Of a stretch of DNA of 21,021 bases, positions 1 through 7,386 are shown piece by piece (within the stretch, counting starts at the first letter, position 1; each line of letters starts with the position of its first letter). Made by a program: the position numbers and the translations under genes. The stretch covers positions 1 through 21,021 of the forward strand of contig SKNG01000140.1 of NCBI GenBank assembly GCA_007120685.1, given 5' to 3'. Source of the DNA: Paracoccaceae bacterium (lineage in GTDB: Bacteria > Pseudomonadota > Alphaproteobacteria > Rhodobacterales > Rhodobacteraceae). The notes under the pieces were generated by a model, which was not told where the DNA came from, did not search any database, and worked only from the letters and a program-made list of their open reading frames with translations.

Positions 1-2156
1 CGCGCAACGCCTCGATGGCCCGCGTGCATGGCGTCGAGGTCGAGGTGGTGGACCGCGCGGAACTGGCCCGGCTGCACCCGCTGGTCAATCTCGATGGTGT
101 GCGGGGCGGGCTGTTCATCCCGCGTGACGGGCAGGGCGACCCGCTCAACATCGCCACCGCGCTGGCCCGCGGCGCCCGCCAGCAGGGTGCGCAGATCATC
201 GAAGGCGTGACTGTCACCGCCATTCGCCAGAAAAACGGCCGCGTCTGCGGGGTGGACACCGACGCGGGCCCGGTCGAGGCCGAGGTGGTGGTCAACTGCA
301 CCGGCATGTGGGCCAATGCCGTGGGCCAGCTTGCCGGCGCCCCGGTGCCGCTGCATGCCTGCGAGCATTTCTACATCGTCACCGAACCGATGGTCGCCAT
401 CACCGGCGCTCTGCCGGTGCTGCGCGTGCCCGACGAATGCGCCTATTACAAGGAAGACGCCGGGCGCATGATGCTGGGCGCGTTCGAGCCCAACGCCAAA
501 CCCTGGGGGATGGACGGCATCCCCGAGGATTTCTGCTTCGACGAACTGCCCGAGGACTGGGACCATTTCGAGCCAATCCTGGAACGCGCCCTGCACCGCC
601 TGCCGGCGCTGGCCGAGACCGGCATCCGCACCTTCTTCAACGGGCCGGAAAGCTTTACCCCGGACAACCGCTATCACCTGGGCGAAATGCCGGAACTGCC
701 GGGGCTCTATGTGGCCGCCGGGTTTAACTCGGTGGGCATCCAGTCGGCGGGCGGCGCGGGGATGGCGTTGGCCGAATGGATCGTCGGCGGCGCGCCGCCG
801 TTTGACTTGTGGGATGTCGATATCCGCCGCATGGCGCGGTTCCAGTCCAACCGGCGCTACCTGCGCGAACGGGTCAGCGAGACGCTGGGCCTGCTATATG
901 CCGATCACTGGCCCTATCGGCAGCCCGAAACCGCGCGGGGCATCCGCCGCACCCCCTTTCATGACCGCTGGGCCGCGCTGGGCGCCTGTTTCGGCGAAAC
1001 CGCAGGCTGGGAACGCCCGCACTGGCTCCTGCCCGAAAACGCCCGGGCGCGTGGCGAAAAGCCCGAATACGCCCTGTCCTGGGGCCGGCAGAACTGGTTC
1101 GAATACAGCGCCGCCGAACACCGCGCCACGCGGGAAGGGGTGGCGCTTTATGACCTCTCGGCCTTCGGCAAGATCCGGGTGGAAGGCCCAGATGCCTGCG
1201 CCGTCCTGCAACACATCTGCGCCGCCGATATCGACGTGCCGCCGGGCCGGCTGGTCTACACCCCCTGGCTGAACCCGCGCGGCGGGGTGGAAATTGACGT
1301 CACGGTGGCGCGGCTGGCCCCTGATGTCTTCCTGATCGTCACCCCCACCGCCACCCTGCGGCGTGACCTCGCCTGGCTGAAGCGACATATCCCGGCGCAG
1401 GCGCGGGCGGTGGCGGTCGATGTGACCTCCGCCGAGGCGGTGCTGGGACTGATGGGCCCCCGCGCCCGCGAGGTGCTGGCCGCCCTGACGCCCGCGGATA
1501 TCTCGGCCGAGGCGCTGCCCTTCGGCGCGGTGGCCGAGATCGAACTGGGCATGGCCTTGGCGCGGGTGCACCGGGTCAGCTACGTGGGCGAGTTGGGTTT
1601 CGAGATCTACCTGCCCACCGAATTCGCCCTGCACGGCTTCGACGCGATCATGGAGGCCGGCGCGGCGCATGGCCTGCGCCCGGCCGGCGTGCATGCGATG
1701 GACAGCTGCCGGCTGGAAAAGGGCTTTCGGCATTTCGGCCATGACCTGACCGACGAGGATCACGTGCTGGAGGCGGGCCTGGGCTTCGCGGTGGCGATGG
1801 ACAAGCCCGACGGCCCCTTCGGCCCCTTCATCGGCAAGGCGGCGGTGGCCGAGCGGCGCGCGCAGGGGCTGGACCGCCGGCTGCTGGCCTTTCGGCTGAC
1901 CGATCCCGCGCCACTGGTCTATCATGGCGAGCCGATCTGGCGCTACGGCAAGCTGGTGGGGCATGTCACATCAGGCGCCTACGGGCACAGCCTCGGGGCG
2001 TCGGTGGCGCTGGGCTACGCGGCTGTGGCCAGGGGCGAGCCGGTGGCGGAACTGCTGGGCGCCGGCTGGGAAATAGAGATCGCGGGCCAGCGCCACCCGG
2101 CGCAGGCCAGCCTGAAGCCGCTATACGATCCGAGCGGCGCGCGCATGCGCGAATAG
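1..2156 (+). CDS. Dimethylglycine/sarcosine dehydrogenase-like FAD oxidoreductase with GcvT domain (5' partial)
   Basis: The reading frame is open through the left edge; ATG 15 lies inside the FAD domain, so the true start and the N-terminal GxGxxG dinucleotide motif are outside the window. About 717 residues remain of a family usually just over 800. The rest of the DAO-type FAD domain ends at about nt 790 with the GLYVAAGFNSVGIQSAGGAG stretch. A linker follows (about nt 800-970), then a GcvT/aminomethyltransferase fold (about 1050-1850, with YVGELGFEIY and RLEKGFRHFG) and a GcvT C-terminal barrel ending LKPLYDPSG. Family members oxidatively demethylate N-methyl amines such as dimethylglycine or sarcosine, passing the one-carbon unit to tetrahydrofolate. 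The substrate cannot be read from the sequence. The Xsc-family gene 68 bp downstream suggests an N-methyl sulfonate or related amine (inference). Family assignment is firm, substrate open. Confidence 0.88.
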   Translation, partial: RNASMARVHGVEVEVVDRAELARLHPLVNLDGVRGGLFIPRDGQGDPLNIATALARGARQQGAQIIEGVTVTAIRQKNGRVCGVDTDAGPVEAEVVVNCTGMWANAVGQLAGAPVPLHACEHFYIVTEPMVAITGALPVLRVPDECAYYKEDAGRMMLGAFEPNAKPWGMDGIPEDFCFDELPEDWDHFEPILERALHRLPALAETGIRTFFNGPESFTPDNRYHLGEMPELPGLYVAAGFNSVGIQSAGGAGMALAEWIVGGAPPFDLWDVDIRRMARFQSNRRYLRERVSETLGLLYADHWPYRQPETARGIRRTPFHDRWAALGACFGETAGWERPHWLLPENARARGEKPEYALSWGRQNWFEYSAAEHRATREGVALYDLSAFGKIRVEGPDACAVLQHICAADIDVPPGRLVYTPWLNPRGGVEIDVTVARLAPDVFLIVTPTATLRRDLAWLKRHIPAQARAVAVDVTSAEAVLGLMGPRAREVLAALTPADISAEALPFGAVAEIELGMALARVHRVSYVGELGFEIYLPTEFALHGFDAIMEAGAAHGLRPAGVHAMDSCRLEKGFRHFGHDLTDEDHVLEAGLGFAVAMDKPDGPFGPFIGKAAVAERRAQGLDRRLLAFRLTDPAPLVYHGEPIWRYGKLVGHVTSGAYGHSLGASVALGYAAVARGEPVAELLGAGWEIEIAGQRHPAQASLKPLYDPSGARMRE

Positions 2157-2224
2157 GGGCATCGCCACCACGCTGCCCCCGGGCGTGACGGGACAGAAAC
2201 GGCGGCCGGGGGAGCGCGACCACC

Positions 2225-3940
2225 ATGCAGAAACGGCGGATGACCGGCAGCGAGGCCTTTACCGAAGCCCTGCGGTTGGAAGAGGTGAAGGTGATCTACG
2301 GCATCGTCGGGTCGGCCTTCATGGACCCGCTGGATCTGTTCACCGCCGCCGGCATCCGCTTCGTGCAGGTGCGCCATGAACAAAGCGCGGCGCTGATGGC
2401 CGAAGGCTATGGCCGCGCCTCGGGCGTGCCCGGCGTGTGCATCGGGCAGAACGGGCCCGGCGTGACCAATCTGGTCACCGGGCTGGCCAGCGCGAAGCTG
2501 AACCACACGCCGGTGGTGGTGATAACGCCTGCGGTGCCATCGACCTTGGCCGGCACCGGCGCGTTTCAGGAAATCGACCAGATGGACATGATGCGCTCGG
2601 TCACCGTGCATCAGGTCCGCGTCACCTGCGCCGACCGCATCGGCGAGGGGATCCGCAGCGCCTTCCGCGCCGCCTGGGCGCTGGGCGGGCCGGTTCAGGT
2701 CGATATCCCGCGTGATTTCTTCTATGCCGAATGGCACGAGCCGATGCTGGAACCGCGCGACTATCGCACCGACGGCCGCCGGGGCGGGGCGCCGGCGGAT
2801 CAGGTCGCGGCGGCCTCCGGTCTGCTGGCCGGGGCGAAGCGTCCGGTGATCCTGGCGGGCTTGGGTGTTGTGCGCACGGGCTGCGCCGATCAGGTGGCGG
2901 CGCTGGCCGAAAAGCTGGGCGCGCCGGTGGCCAATGTCTTCATGCATAACGATGCCTTCCCGGCCAGCCACCCGCTGGGGCTGGGGCCGATCGGCTATCA
3001 GGGGTCAAAGGCCGCGATGAAACTGGTGGCGCAGGCCGATTGCGTGCTGGCGCTGGGCACGCGGCTGAACCGCTTCGGCCTGAACCCGCAATACGGGACC
3101 GACTTCTGGCCCGAGGGCGTGCCGCTGATCCAGAACAGCCACGACCCGCTGGAACTGGGCGCGCAGGTGCCCATCACCTGCGGCCTGCTGGGCGATGTGG
3201 CCGAGGTGACAAGGCAGTTGCTGACCGCGCTGGACGGGCGCGCGCTGGCTGGCGACGGGGCGGCGGCGAAGGCGCTGGTGGCGCAGGAAAAGGCCGCCTG
3301 GGCGCAGGAACTGGCCGAGATGTCGCAGGTCGACTCGCCCGTCATGCACCCGCGCCGGGCGCTGTGGGAACTGGCGCAAGCGATGCCGGCCGAGGCTATC
3401 GTGGTGCTGGATATCGGCAATGTCTCGGGCACCGCCGGGGCCTATCTGAACCCGGAACGGGCCGGGCATTATGTGGCGCCGGGCTCGCTTGGCGGGATCG
3501 GCGTCAGCTATCCCACCGCGATGGGCGCCAAGATGGCCCGGCCGGATGCACGGGTGGTCTGCATCATCGGCGATGGCTCCTGGTCGATGACCATGCAGGA
3601 GGTGATGACGGCGGTCAGCGAGAAAGTGCCCTTCGTGGCGGTGCTGATGAACAATCAGGTCTATGGCGCCGAACGCCGCAACCAGTATGATTTCTTCGAC
3701 GAGCGGTATTTCTGGACGGCGCTGGAAAACCCCGATTTCGCCAGGATCGCCAGCGAGATGGGGGCCCATGCCCGCCGGATCACCAAGCCCGAGGAGATTG
3801 CCCCGGCACTGGCCGAGGCGCTGGCGTCCGACCGGCCCTCGGTGCTGGAGGTGATGATCGACGGCAAGGTGCTGTCCGAACCCTATCGCCGCGATGCGCT
3901 CAAACCCCCGGTCCGCCACCTGCCGCTTTACAGCGCATAG
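2225..3940 (+). CDS. xsc: Thiamine-diphosphate enzyme of the sulfoacetaldehyde acetyltransferase (Xsc) family
   Basis: A 571-residue ThDP enzyme with three domains. The N-terminal Pyr domain has the catalytic Glu in RHEQSAALMAEGYGRA, then IGQNGPGVTNLVTG. The central domain has HNDAFPASHPLGLGP, GSKAAM and VLALGTRLNRF. The C-terminal PP domain has GDGSW followed by 24 residues and NN, the diphosphate/Mg-binding signature, then YGAERRNQYDFF. The HNDAFP...SHPL...GSKAAM...ALGTRLN run and the SEPYRRDALKPP end match Xsc as I know it, an enzyme that converts sulfoacetaldehyde and phosphate to acetyl phosphate and sulfite. It is slightly shorter than typical Xsc (about 590), the usual central IQVDIxP segment reads IQNSHDP, and no phosphotransacetylase gene follows, so it may be a paralogue using another aldehyde or 2-oxo acid. 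ATG 2225 is preceded by GGGGGAG about 10 bases upstream. Probably co-transcribed with the upstream oxidoreductase. Confidence 0.75.
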   Translation: MQKRRMTGSEAFTEALRLEEVKVIYGIVGSAFMDPLDLFTAAGIRFVQVRHEQSAALMAEGYGRASGVPGVCIGQNGPGVTNLVTGLASAKLNHTPVVVITPAVPSTLAGTGAFQEIDQMDMMRSVTVHQVRVTCADRIGEGIRSAFRAAWALGGPVQVDIPRDFFYAEWHEPMLEPRDYRTDGRRGGAPADQVAAASGLLAGAKRPVILAGLGVVRTGCADQVAALAEKLGAPVANVFMHNDAFPASHPLGLGPIGYQGSKAAMKLVAQADCVLALGTRLNRFGLNPQYGTDFWPEGVPLIQNSHDPLELGAQVPITCGLLGDVAEVTRQLLTALDGRALAGDGAAAKALVAQEKAAWAQELAEMSQVDSPVMHPRRALWELAQAMPAEAIVVLDIGNVSGTAGAYLNPERAGHYVAPGSLGGIGVSYPTAMGAKMARPDARVVCIIGDGSWSMTMQEVMTAVSEKVPFVAVLMNNQVYGAERRNQYDFFDERYFWTALENPDFARIASEMGAHARRITKPEEIAPALAEALASDRPSVLEVMIDGKVLSEPYRRDALKPPVRHLPLYSA

Positions 3941-4051
3941 GGCCGCGGTTTGCGTGGAGCCTGATCGCATTTGGCGAAAGCGACCTTCTCGGATCTGCCC
4001 CCTTGCCTGCCTCCACCTTCGTGGTGATGTGCGGGGCAGAGCCAGCCTTCC

Positions 4052-4163
4052 GGAACCGACGCTCGCGGCGCGGGCGGAAACGCGCGTTCGAACGCGCGTG
4101 GCACGGGCCTTCGAAGGCCCGTTCTCCGCGTTGCCCGCAGGGCGTTCGGGTTTGTCGGTTTCC
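4052..4163. repeat. Nested inverted-repeat element with two perfect 20-bp palindromes
   Basis: The 241-bp gap between the convergent xsc-like and serB genes holds two perfect palindromes, ACGCGCGTTCGAACGCGCGT at 4080-4099 and ACGGGCCTTCGAAGGCCCGT at 4103-4122. Both are centred on TTCGAA and are three bases apart. They are enclosed by GCGGGC (4070-4075)/GCCCGC (4133-4138) and an outer GGAACCGAC (4052-4060)/GTCGGTTTCC (4154-4163) that pairs with one bulge. The whole could fold as a two-hairpin multibranch structure or cruciform. It may serve as a bidirectional terminator for the converging genes, though there is no T-tract, or be a REP/MITE-like dispersed element; the latter is inference. I see no gene in 3941-4181. 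Confidence 0.75.
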
Positions 4164-4181
4164 ACCTGAAAAGACTGCGCT

Positions 4182-5060
4182 TCATGCCGTGACGAAATCG
4201 TCCCGGGCATAGCCTTGCAGATACAGCAGCGCGGTCAGGTCGCCGTGATTGACCCGCAGCCGGCACTGCGCCGCCACGCTGGGCTTGGCATGCAGCGCCA
4301 CCCCGGCCCCGGCGGCGCCCAGCATCGCCAGATCATTCGCCCCGTCGCCCACCGCCATCACCTGCGCCGGGCGCAGCCCCCGCGCCGCCGAAATCTGGTG
4401 CAGCGCCGCCAGCTTCGCCTCGCGCCCCAGGATCGGCTCGGCCACGGTGCCGGCCAGCCGCCCCTCGGCCACCTCCAGCCGGTTCGCCCGCTGTTCGTCA
4501 AAGCCCAGATGCCCCGCCACCTGTTCTGTAAAGCCCGTGAACCCGCCCGAGACCAGCACGCAATACCCGCCCCGCGCCCGCATCGTGCCCACCAGTTCCC
4601 GCCCGCCGGCGCGATAGGTGATCCGCTCGGCCAGCACCTGATCGATGATCCCCTCCGGCAGCCCCTTCAGCAGCGCCACCCGCTCGCGTAGCGCCGGCTC
4701 GAAGGCCAGCTCGCCATTCATCGCCCGCGCCGTGATCGCCGCCACATGCGCGCCGAAGCCCGCCATATCGGCCAGTTCATCAATGCATTCCTGTTCGATC
4801 ATGGTGCTGTCCATGTCGGCGATCAGCATCGCCTTGCGCCGCCCCTCGGCCGGCTGCACCGCCAGATCGATCCCCTCGGCCTGCAACGCTTCCCAGACCG
4901 CCCACAGATCGCCCGGCTCGGCCGCCAGCGAAAACTCCGCCGCCTCGCCCTCGGCCAGCCAGCGCAACGGCTCGCCGCCCCAGGCAGCGCGCAGGCTCTC
5001 GGCGCGCGCCGGGGTCAGGGCGGGGGAAAGGGGATTGCTCAACAGGGTGGCAACGAACAT
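4182..5060 (-). CDS. serB: Phosphoserine phosphatase SerB
   Basis: Catalyses the last step of serine synthesis, O-phosphoserine to serine and phosphate, in the cytoplasm. The 292-residue protein has a short N-terminal regulatory-like part (about 1-75) and then a complete HAD phosphatase core. Motif I is DMDST (82-86, nucleophile Asp82 and acid/base Asp84), motif II SGGFT (171-175), motif III Lys216, and motif IV GDGANDLAML (238-247). The cap segment IEQECIDELADMAG is also typical of SerB. The start at 5060 has a modest AGGA on the minus strand about 8 bases upstream. It converges with the xsc-like gene across a palindromic element and is divergent from the small exported protein at 5201. Nothing indicates loss of function. 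Confidence 0.95.
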   Translation of the reverse strand: MFVATLLSNPLSPALTPARAESLRAAWGGEPLRWLAEGEAAEFSLAAEPGDLWAVWEALQAEGIDLAVQPAEGRRKAMLIADMDSTMIEQECIDELADMAGFGAHVAAITARAMNGELAFEPALRERVALLKGLPEGIIDQVLAERITYRAGGRELVGTMRARGGYCVLVSGGFTGFTEQVAGHLGFDEQRANRLEVAEGRLAGTVAEPILGREAKLAALHQISAARGLRPAQVMAVGDGANDLAMLGAAGAGVALHAKPSVAAQCRLRVNHGDLTALLYLQGYARDDFVTA

Positions 5061-5200
5061 CGGGCATCCTGGCGTGGCTGGGGATCGGTCGCGCGCAGGC
5101 CATAGGCGAATTCCTGCCGGCGTGCCAGTGCTGGCCGGGGGTTGGTGATCTGCGCGGGCGAGAAATCCGTAAACTGCTGCAAAGACGAAAGGAGAAGATC

Positions 5201-5569
5201 ATGTCTTCACGCTCGATCACCCTTCTTGCCGCGCTCGCAACGGGCGCGATGTTTGCCCTGCCCGGCACCGCGTCCTCTTTCGAGCGGATAAGCGGCGCCA
5301 ACGAATTCAGCAATACGGTCGTCGGCCGGCAGCTGTCTCGTTTCGGCATCCGTCTTCAGGTCAGCCCGGATGGCGAAATCAACGGCCGCGCCTTCGGCTA
5401 CCCGGTAACCGGGGACTGGCAATGGCGCGACGGCTATTTCTGCCGGATCATGGACTGGGGCGGCACCGAAATTCCGCACAACTGCCAGATGGTTCTGCGC
5501 GACGGTGATTCGGTGCGCTTCGTGTCTGATCAGGGCAGTGGTGACCACGCAGATTTCAGGCTGCGCTGA
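5201..5569 (+). CDS. Small exported protein of unknown function
   Basis: A 122-residue protein with a clear Sec signal peptide: SSRS, then the hydrophobic stretch ITLLAALATGAMFALPG, with likely cleavage near TAS-S (about residue 25). The mature part is about 97 residues and appears beta-rich, with GDWQWRDGYFCRIMDWGG and IPHNCQMVLRDGDSVRF. Its only two cysteines (YFCR and HNCQ) probably form a disulfide in the periplasm. I recall similar small proteins in Rhodobacteraceae that are sometimes mislabelled dihydrodipicolinate reductase; nothing here supports a reductase (no nucleotide-binding motif). The start is set by a strong ribosome binding site, AAAGGAG, 6-8 bases before the ATG. It stands alone between divergent serB and the convergent SDHAF4-like gene. 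Function unknown. Confidence 0.85.
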   Translation: MSSRSITLLAALATGAMFALPGTASSFERISGANEFSNTVVGRQLSRFGIRLQVSPDGEINGRAFGYPVTGDWQWRDGYFCRIMDWGGTEIPHNCQMVLRDGDSVRFVSDQGSGDHADFRLR

Positions 5570-5619
5570 TCAGCGCCGCGTATACCGGCCGAAGCACAGG
5601 CGCATCGAAAGGGGATGGC

Positions 5620-5847
5620 TCAGAAATCGATGGCCAGCCCCTTGCGCTCCCAGTCGCCATAGCGCACGGGTTCCGGCCCCTTTCGCCCGCCCAGTTCGGG
5701 CGGCATTACCTTTGCCGTTGCATCAGTGGCCTTGCGCCGTTCCTCGGCCTCGGCAAGGGCGCGCTGCGCCGCAGGGGGCAGATCCTGACGGGGCGCGTCG
5801 GAAGCTTCCCGCTGGTCCTGGTTCGCAATATCGGGCTTTTCGGTCAT
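5620..5847 (-). CDS. SDHAF4-like succinate dehydrogenase assembly factor (DUF1674)
   Basis: A 75-residue protein ending RYGDWERKGLAIDF, the diagnostic C-terminal signature of the DUF1674/SDHAF4 family. The first half is polar, charged and probably disordered. Family members bind flavinylated SdhA and help assemble succinate dehydrogenase (complex II) in mitochondria and alphaproteobacteria. The frame is open further upstream, but the start at 5847 gives the expected family length and is preceded on the minus strand by AAGGAAGG, a good ribosome binding site. It is divergent from rsmB with 118 bp between the two starts, a pairing I regard as common in Rhodobacteraceae. Confidence 0.92.
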   Translation of the reverse strand: MTEKPDIANQDQREASDAPRQDLPPAAQRALAEAEERRKATDATAKVMPPELGGRKGPEPVRYGDWERKGLAIDF

Positions 5848-5965
5848 GGTGGCCTTCCTTGCCGGCTCTTGTGCCGCCGGGTTGCATCCGATAGCGGCAC
5901 AGCTAGGGCATCGGGCCGTGCGCGGCAAGCAACGGCCACGCCCCAGCCCCAATGGCCGCCAGATC

Positions 5966-7318
5966 ATGCCTCGCCCGACAAAGCCCGAACAGCCCTCCAC
6001 CACCCAACCGCCCCGGCAAGAGGGCGCGCCGGAACGGGACGCAGCGCGGCATCTGGCCATCGGCCTGCTGATCGGCGTGGTGCAGGAGGGCCGGGCGCTG
6101 GACGAACAGGACCTCCCCCCGGCCGCGCCCCATGTCCGCGCCCGCGCCCGGCGGCTGACCTTGGCCATATTGCGCGATCTGCAGCGCACCGATGCCGTGC
6201 TCGCGCCGCTTCTGCGCAAACCGCCGCCGCCCCGTCTGCACGCGCTTCTGCGCCTCGCCGTTACCGAGATTCTGGCGCTGGGCGCGCCGCCCCATGCCGT
6301 GGTGCAGGCCGCCGTGGCGCTGGCCCGGGCCGAGAAGGGCGGCAGCGCCATGGCCGGGATGGTAAACGCCGTGCTGCGCCGCGCTTCACGGACCAAGCCC
6401 GAAGACTGGGCCGCCCTGCCCCTGCCCCGCCTGCCCGGCTGGCTGCGCCGCCGCCTGACCGCCGCCTATGGCGCCGCCGCGCTGCCCGCCATCGAGGCCG
6501 CGCATCACGCCGGCGCACCGCTGGACCTGACGCTGGCCCCAATGCCAGACGGAGAAAAAAGGGTTCTTATTCTCGCGCTTACCGAAGTCACCGGCCCGGT
6601 GCAGCCCCTGCCCGGCGGCTCGGTGCGGCTTTCGACCAGGGCGCAGGTCTCGGCCCTGCCGGGCTATGCCGAGGGGCGCTGGTGGGTGCAGGATGCCGCC
6701 GCCGCCCTGCCCGCACAGTTGCTGAACCCGCGCCCGGGCGAGCGCGTGCTGGACCTCTGCGCGGCACCCGGAGGCAAGACCATGCAGCTTGCCGCCACCG
6801 GCGCGCAGGTCACGGCGCTGGACCGGTCCGCGCCCCGGCTGGCGCGGTTGCAGGAAAACCTCGCCCGCACCGGGCTTCAGGCCGATGTCATCTGCGCCGA
6901 TGCGCTGGACTGGGCACCGCCCGCCCCGGTGGATGCCGTGCTGCTGGACGCACCCTGCACCGCCACCGGCACCATCCGCCGCCACCCGGAACTGCCGCTG
7001 ATCCGCAAACCCGCCGATCTGCAGGCGCTGGCCGCGCTGCAGGCGCAACTGATCGACCGCGCGGCGGGGTTTCTGCGCCCGGGCGGGCGGCTGGTCTACT
7101 GCACCTGCTCGCTCCTGCCCGAGGAAGGCGAGGCGCAGCTTGCCGCCGCCCTGGCCCGCCACCCCGAACTGCGCCTGATGGCCCATCCGCCCCTGCCGCT
7201 GGGCACGCCTAGCCCGGCCGGTGGCTGGCGCACGCGGCCGGATGATCCGGCGCTGGCGGGCGGGATGGACGGTTTCTTCATGGTTCTGCTGGAAAAGACC
7301 CCGGCACCCAGCACCTGA
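5966..7318 (+). CDS. rsmB: 16S rRNA m5C967 methyltransferase RsmB
   Basis: SAM-dependent cytosine-5 methyltransferase of 16S rRNA, 450 residues from ATG 5966. An N-terminal NusB-like RNA-binding helical domain (about 25-160, with MVNAVLRRAS) precedes the Rossmann methyltransferase domain. SAM motif I is LDLCAAPGGKT (262-272). The two-cysteine chemistry is intact: Cys331 in DAPCTATGTIRRHPE and Cys381 in YCTCSLLPEEGE. The frame could open at ATG 5846, but that 40-residue extension overlaps the divergent SDHAF4-like start and has no family resemblance. The ribosome binding site at 5966 is weak. Residues 196-208 (EKRVLILALTEVT) come from an unusually AT-rich patch at about 6550-6585. The stop overlaps an ATG as TGATG at 7316-7320, but the next gene probably starts at 7387. 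Confidence 0.93.
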   Translation: MPRPTKPEQPSTTQPPRQEGAPERDAARHLAIGLLIGVVQEGRALDEQDLPPAAPHVRARARRLTLAILRDLQRTDAVLAPLLRKPPPPRLHALLRLAVTEILALGAPPHAVVQAAVALARAEKGGSAMAGMVNAVLRRASRTKPEDWAALPLPRLPGWLRRRLTAAYGAAALPAIEAAHHAGAPLDLTLAPMPDGEKRVLILALTEVTGPVQPLPGGSVRLSTRAQVSALPGYAEGRWWVQDAAAALPAQLLNPRPGERVLDLCAAPGGKTMQLAATGAQVTALDRSAPRLARLQENLARTGLQADVICADALDWAPPAPVDAVLLDAPCTATGTIRRHPELPLIRKPADLQALAALQAQLIDRAAGFLRPGGRLVYCTCSLLPEEGEAQLAAALARHPELRLMAHPPLPLGTPSPAGGWRTRPDDPALAGGMDGFFMVLLEKTPAPST

Positions 7319-7386
7319 TGCCCGATTCACACCCGGCGCAAACTGCCCTATGGTGGCGCCACCGACCTCAGACCAGGACCAAAGCC

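Noticed and set aside
894..1964. 356-codon minus-strand open frame under the DMGDH-like gene
   Set aside because: Antisense shadow in high-GC DNA; the + strand product has the expected GcvT motifs.
4080..4122. Paired palindromes read as a simple rho-independent terminator
   Set aside because: Neither palindrome is followed by a T-tract on either strand, and the nested outer repeats are not explained by a terminator. Recorded as a repeat element instead.
3005..4210. 401-codon minus-strand open frame under the Xsc-like gene
   Set aside because: Antisense shadow of a well-supported ThDP enzyme; the composition is Arg/His/Gln-rich with no recognisable motif.
5846..5965. N-terminal extension of RsmB from ATG 5846
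   Set aside because: It would overlap the divergent SDHAF4-like start codon and adds a low-likeness segment; ATG 5966 fits the family length.
7318..7386. Upstream start for the aminopeptidase at ATG 7318 (TGATG with the rsmB stop)
   Set aside because: The arrangement invites translational coupling, but the 23 added residues have no family likeness and ATG 7387 gives the expected N-terminus. It remains a possible alternative.
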